Below, in pieces: positions 59,291 through 64,000 of a DNA stretch of 64,000 bases. Each line of letters begins with the position of its first letter. The first letter of the stretch is position 1. The notes under the pieces were generated by a model, which was given only the letters and a program-made list of their open reading frames with translations, was not told the DNA's origin and did no database searches. The DNA comes from Alisma plantago-aquatica (lineage: Eukaryota; Streptophyta; Magnoliopsida; Alismatales; Alismataceae). Made by a program: the position numbers and the translations under genes. The stretch is taken from positions 884,989,335 through 885,053,334 of the forward strand of contig OY856410.1 in NCBI GenBank assembly GCA_963693085.1, in the 5' to 3' direction.

Positions 59291-61190
59291 TCTAGTGCAT
59301 TGAAGCACTAGAGTACCATGTTTTGGTAGGCTTCTGCCAAAAGAGAATGCATCTTGGGAGTCGAATAAGTAGTACATGAAAACTTGGACTTGAAAAAGGA
59401 TGTTAGAACTCTCATACAAATTTATAAGTAGAGTCAAAAGTGCCACCAACAGAGATAGGACCAACCTCCTAAAGAATATTTTCTTGAAGCTTTATGGTGT
59501 GAACCTAAGAAGCAACAAAGGCATACCTTCCCACATCTAAGCAATTGCAATGTCACACCCTCTAAGAGGCATAGGTAGTGTGGGAGGACACCATTGTAGA
59601 TCACCAAAAACTTCACCTTTAGCAAAAACAATGTGTGAAAGGAAACGACAGAGTCCATCATGAAAGTCTTCTAAGGATGAAGAAATAAAACTAGGTTGTG
59701 GTGTTTGAAGCAAAAATAACAACTATATGATTGAGGCGGGACGTCCATCATATCTAGGGATTTGGCCACATGTTTCCTCAATAAATTCAAAGCACAACTA
59801 GAAAATGGAAACTAGAGCATCATGAAGCTTCACACCCCACATAGTCTGAGAAATGTTAGGAGTGAATAAGACATAATTTAGAGACGTTTTGGCATCATCA
59901 TAGGGGCAAGAGATATTGTTTCTGTTATATTGAGATGAAGTACAAAATCTAGACTAAATTATTATAAGAGAGATAAGGACTTCGACACTTCAATAGTGTC
60001 ACTGATGATAGTTCTGTCAAAGGTAGAAAGATTATAATTCAAGGTGGCATGAATACTTTAATTTTAAAATCAAGGGGTGAAGAACCAATGAGAAAAAAGT
60101 GGCCCAAGTGGATCACCTTGTTGGACCCTTCAGAGAACAAATTGGAATCACCCAGATCCAAGTAATCATGAAAAATGATGTACGTGTTAACAATATTGAA
60201 GGAATTGGAGAAGTCCACAAGACCAAAGGTGTTTGTATAAAGATGCCTCTTATCTAGGATGAGGCGTGTCATAGTATGTAAAATATCTTTGACACCCCCC
60301 AAAATATAGACACCAAATAGGTGATCCTAAAGATAAGAGACAATGTCTAGAATTACTTCCTTAGTTGGAATCTAAGAAACTATATGACGCTAAATGGTTT
60401 CAATGGAGATGGGACAAATCCCATTTTCAGGTTTGAGAAGAGGTATCAAGATAGTGTTAGAAACATAACGTACCAAAGAGATAGGGAAATGTCCAGTCAA
60501 CAAATGACATATAATAGGAGATACAACACTAAGGACATGTCCATCACTATACAAGCCACATCCCACGTGGCATCGATAAGGTGTTGCAGACAATGGCCAT
60601 CACATTCCTAATATGTGATTTTGTGAATGTGCAAGATAGCATCTTCAACGATAGTACGAGCATCAATGATTAGAAAACAAGATAGTTTAGAGGCCAGTAG
60701 CAACATTGGAGGTGGGAGCTGAGGATGCTTGGACTCAACTTCCAACGAAGTTGTAATATTATTTGGTGTAACATCACTACGAGAGAGAATCCAAATATCT
60801 ACAACAAACTATCTATCTTTGACCTTATACTTGGTACAAGAAATGTTTAATTCTAAGGTCTGAAAACAATTAATAGGTTGTTGGTGTTGCAGGATATGAA
60901 TACAAAGTAGTTGAGTTCCATATGGTCATGATTTCCAAGTCTCCAAAGCTTTAAGAATCATCAATTGTTGTAAAGATGCATGTTTCTAATAAGAGCTTTG
61001 AGTATTAGAAAATGGAGTAAAATGATAAAGGACATAACAAGGAAGCAATATCACATGAAACCATGCACCAATATAGGACTAACATGATGAAGCCAAATTT
61101 AGAGATGCTCACAAAGAATATGCAAAATGAGGACGAAAAAGATGAGGAACACTCTTAACTATAGATTCACCAATTGATAAGACTCTATAA
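59291..61190 (-). pseudogene. Split reverse-transcriptase-like gene, N-terminal and catalytic piece
   Basis: On the minus strand, going down from 61190: SIVKSVPHLF and ILLPCYVL (N-terminal block, about 61000-61160); QHLIDAT (about 60560); ILIPLLKPENGICPI (about 60430); HTMTRLIL and LVDFSNSFN (about 60210-60270, with the first catalytic Asp); HLGHFFLIGSSPLDFKI (about 60060-60110, equivalent to the QGDPLGP block); FDRTIISDTIEV (about 59990-60020, where the YxDD-like motif is lost); and GEVFGDLQW with LPMPLRG (about 59550-59600). The order and spacing match a plant family of non-LTR reverse-transcriptase-like proteins. Many stops and frame changes make it a pseudogene. It is the host sequence into which D and A inserted. 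Confidence 0.75.
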
Positions 61191-64000
61191 AGAAGATCGA
61201 CACATAACTCTAGACAGATTTCTAGCAGTGATGGTGGCTCAATGTGTTTGTAACATACTCAAATTTAGGAAATTATTGCCTTTTACTCATTTTTATTTAA
61301 GTCTTTTAATTGAAACTCCCCTTATAAGACTGGAGCAGATTAGGATAATAATAACTTTAAAATATAAGATAGCCAATAACACACTAATTTAAATGCCTTT
61401 ATACAAGAAATAAAAGAAATGCACTTGTTTGGGGTTAGTTATGTAAAATTATCAAATTAAAGCTTTCAAGTTCAAAATTATCCTTCTAGATTTTTCATGT
61501 AGATAGGTTTGGTCAAGAGAGAGTTACACACAAAATTTGGTTAAGAAATAATAAAGGAATGCATTAATATGAATAAAATATACTTTTCCTCAAATGTTGT
61601 GTTGCACGTATTAAACTTTTCTAAAAGACAAAATTGAATCCAAAATTGTATTCTTTGGATCCTTGTTACTTTACTCACCAAATTTCATTATATTTGGAAG
61701 TTGTTTACCCATCGAATTTAAAAGTAAAGGAAAAGAATTGAAAAGTGTGTCACTTTGTTCGAATTTGGTTTAGGAACACATTTAATGCCACATGTGATGC
61801 GCCAACATTGCCAGCTTGTGTAATTTTTTACCATCATTGGATCATGATCTAGAGGTCACTAGTTTGTCATCTACCTTGAGCCAAAATGAGAAACTAGGCC
61901 TATGTGTATGTCTATGAAAAATAGTGATTTCTCTCACAATACTTAACCTTTTCGCAAGATTTCTTCTCCTATGGATTTGTGATCAAAATCCACATCCATC
62001 CATATTCTACTAGTAGCATATCATCAAATATTTGAGAAACCCCTAAATCCTACGTCTTAAGTCTCCCATGTCCTGCATCCTATGACCAAGGGACAAATCT
62101 TTATATATACCCAACCAATCCCAAAGCTTTGACACACCTAGGGTGATTGTTCTCTGGTTCGGATTTCACCTCTGCATCTGAGTTCATTCACCACTGAGAA
62201 GTTTGTTCTCCCTTTCTTCCTAGAGGCCCTTAGTCTAAGATCATGTTGCCATCGGTCAATAACTTTGGAGGTACATTTGTACACATCATTGCGCTCATTT
62301 TGGTCCTCTTTCTTTTGTGAAACCATCACCAGATGGATTTTCCCCAATCTAGGTTGAGTTGCACTGCTCCACCCCGATGGCCATGGCATCATGGGAATGA
62401 GCAGGAGAAGATGCCTGGTAAGTTATGTGTTTTTTGTCCACCCATTCATGATATTTCTGACTTCTCGCATGGGCATCTTCTTCTTTTTGGGAAAGTTGAT
62501 TTATATAGTTACATAGATTAGTGAATATTAGTGTGACCCATATGCCCTATCATGTTAGACAATGTAAGGCTATTTTGGTCTTTTTCTATTTTTATACCAG
62601 TAGTAAATCAGAGTTAGCAAAGTCTGAGTTTTAGGTAGGGGAGAGATTTGCTCAGGGCCAAGTGATAGGATGAGTTCTGAGATGAGAAGGTTTCTCACCA
62701 GAATATGATCCTAATAATTAGATTCATAATTTAGACTATGCCTATAAGGCTCAATGTTAAGTTGAAACAATGAAATTATGTAATAGTTATATTTTATTTC
62801 CACTGCCACAAACTATGTTCCTGTTATCATTCAGTTTAAAGAAAAATTGTGAACCCCAAATATTTCTGCACCCCAATTATTTGAATGGCTTTATTTCATA
62901 TACGTGATTCATTGGAGTATTTTGCAATTCTTTCCTTTAACTTAAGTATGGAGCAGCCCCTCCTGGGTCCTATTCCTGACAACATTGATGGGATATAAAG
63001 TTGTAGTGAACAAAATTGGAGACATTGCTTTTGGGTGTAGGAAGGCCAATAATCACATATTGTGGTTCTGAACAAGAACGATGTGATAGAATGACTGTAG
63101 TGTCAAATTTATCTGCTTCTTTGTGGGAGGAATATATAGGCCAAGGTTGGGTGCAAAGCCTAACACAACACATCCAATGTTTAGAACCCTGTAAAGTAGC
63201 ATTAAGAACTTCCAGACATCAAAACAACCCAATTCCTTATGAATGTCAACTACTTGTATGGGTGAGTGCAAACGAACAACACAAATGTGATTTGAAAAAT
63301 TATTGATCCTCAAAGGTTTGCCTCGACAAGAATGAAGACTGAAAACGGACAAAAAACTTAAGGGAATATGAAGATGAAGACAATGTGTTGTCTTCACGGT
63401 GTGTCAAACAATGATCCCCTTCTTCCATTAATGCAAACAAATAGCAATAGCAGCACTGGTAGCTAACGAGTGCTAACTACAACAGTGATGATACTAGAAT
63501 AGAAGGATATGAGCTGGAATAGAAGGAGCACCTGAGAGGGAGCGGTATTTCATGGTGGGTAACCCCAATAGGTTGTGGTGTGATGACAACTATCGTTAGG
63601 GCATCATCATCCTTGCCATTCTCAATGTCTATGGGGAGAAGGTCTAGAATTGATTCAGGTAGTGAGAGTGTTGTCCCTAAGAAATAGATTAGGATCATGT
63701 CATCGATCTTGTCCATATAGGTCAGGGATCATGCTACCCATCATCAGATTGGGCATCACTTCACCCTACCCATCAAAGCAGATGATGGTTAGGGTCTAAG
63801 ATTTTACCTCTCAATGCTCCTTCTAAACATGATAAAAAACAAGTATATGTAGGGGTTGTTGTACCAAACATGGTCGAAAAGGATAGTGTGCCATAAACTG
63901 AGATCTAAGCTTATCTAAGTCATGAATTGGATTACCTGAGTCATCATAATTTGAGATATAATATTAGATAAGTTGTATTGGATTAATGTGTTAAAAAAGG
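61191..64000. other. AT-rich DNA, no supported gene; possible lost first exon near 62100-62410
   Basis: No protein domain was recognised. Around 62100 a TTTATATATACCC box is followed by a less AT-rich stretch, an ATG at 62333 and a GGTAAGT donor at 62415-62421, which could be a promoter and first exon, but no downstream exon can be tied to it. Frames at 63016-63397 (96-114 codons on both strands) show no motif. Confidence 0.3.

Noticed and set aside
62138..62521. Possible host gene first exon
   Set aside because: A TATA-like box, ATG and donor site exist, but no downstream exon or domain could be linked to them, so it is mentioned only as a possibility.

Overview
The window is plant nuclear DNA from a repeat-rich, AT-rich, transposon-dominated region. 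The evidence is Ty3/gypsy elements with integrase chromodomains, a Sirevirus-like Ty1/copia element, and a CACTA (En/Spm) DNA transposon with a TNP2 transposase and a Ulp1-type protease. All of these are typical of flowering plants. I cannot place the species. No intact host gene, tRNA, rRNA or CRISPR array was seen.

Layout. 1-3960: AT-rich non-coding DNA with a TA/GA microsatellite and one 432-bp MITE. 3961-~13490: a degenerate CACTA element with its left terminus, palindromic subterminal repeats, a 13-exon Transposase_24/Ulp1 gene and a 1084-codon TNP2 pseudogene, both on the minus strand. The right terminus was not found. 13491-20793: AT-rich DNA with a decayed Copia LTR, primer site and gag remnant on the minus strand.

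20794-61190: a nested insertion cluster built on one old reverse-transcriptase-like pseudogene on the minus strand. That gene was split twice. Element D is a 2859-bp solo LTR (56432-59290, TSD tctag). Element A is a Ty3/gypsy Tekay/Del-type chromovirus (20841-55754, TSD ctaat) with LTRs of about 5.6 kb. A was itself hit twice: element B, another Tekay/Del-type element (21109-33994, TSD gaagt), sits in its left LTR, and element C, a Sirevirus-like Copia element carrying gag but no pol (40391-46640, TSD aaata), sits in its gag. All four duplications are exact, so the order of nesting is clear. 61191-64000: AT-rich DNA without a supported gene.

How it fits together. The CACTA element would have worked through TNP2 and the Transposase_24/Ulp1 protein acting on the subterminal repeats. 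A and B each carry a gag-pol frame (protease, reverse transcriptase, RNase H, integrase, chromodomain). C would depend on pol from a relative. Every large frame is broken by in-frame stops, nearly all explained by C-to-T or G-to-A changes, as expected for methylated, silenced transposons. Four of the elements carry arrays of short palindromes or reiterated motifs in their termini or LTRs. These arrays and the nested reverse-transcriptase locus are the most interesting structures here.
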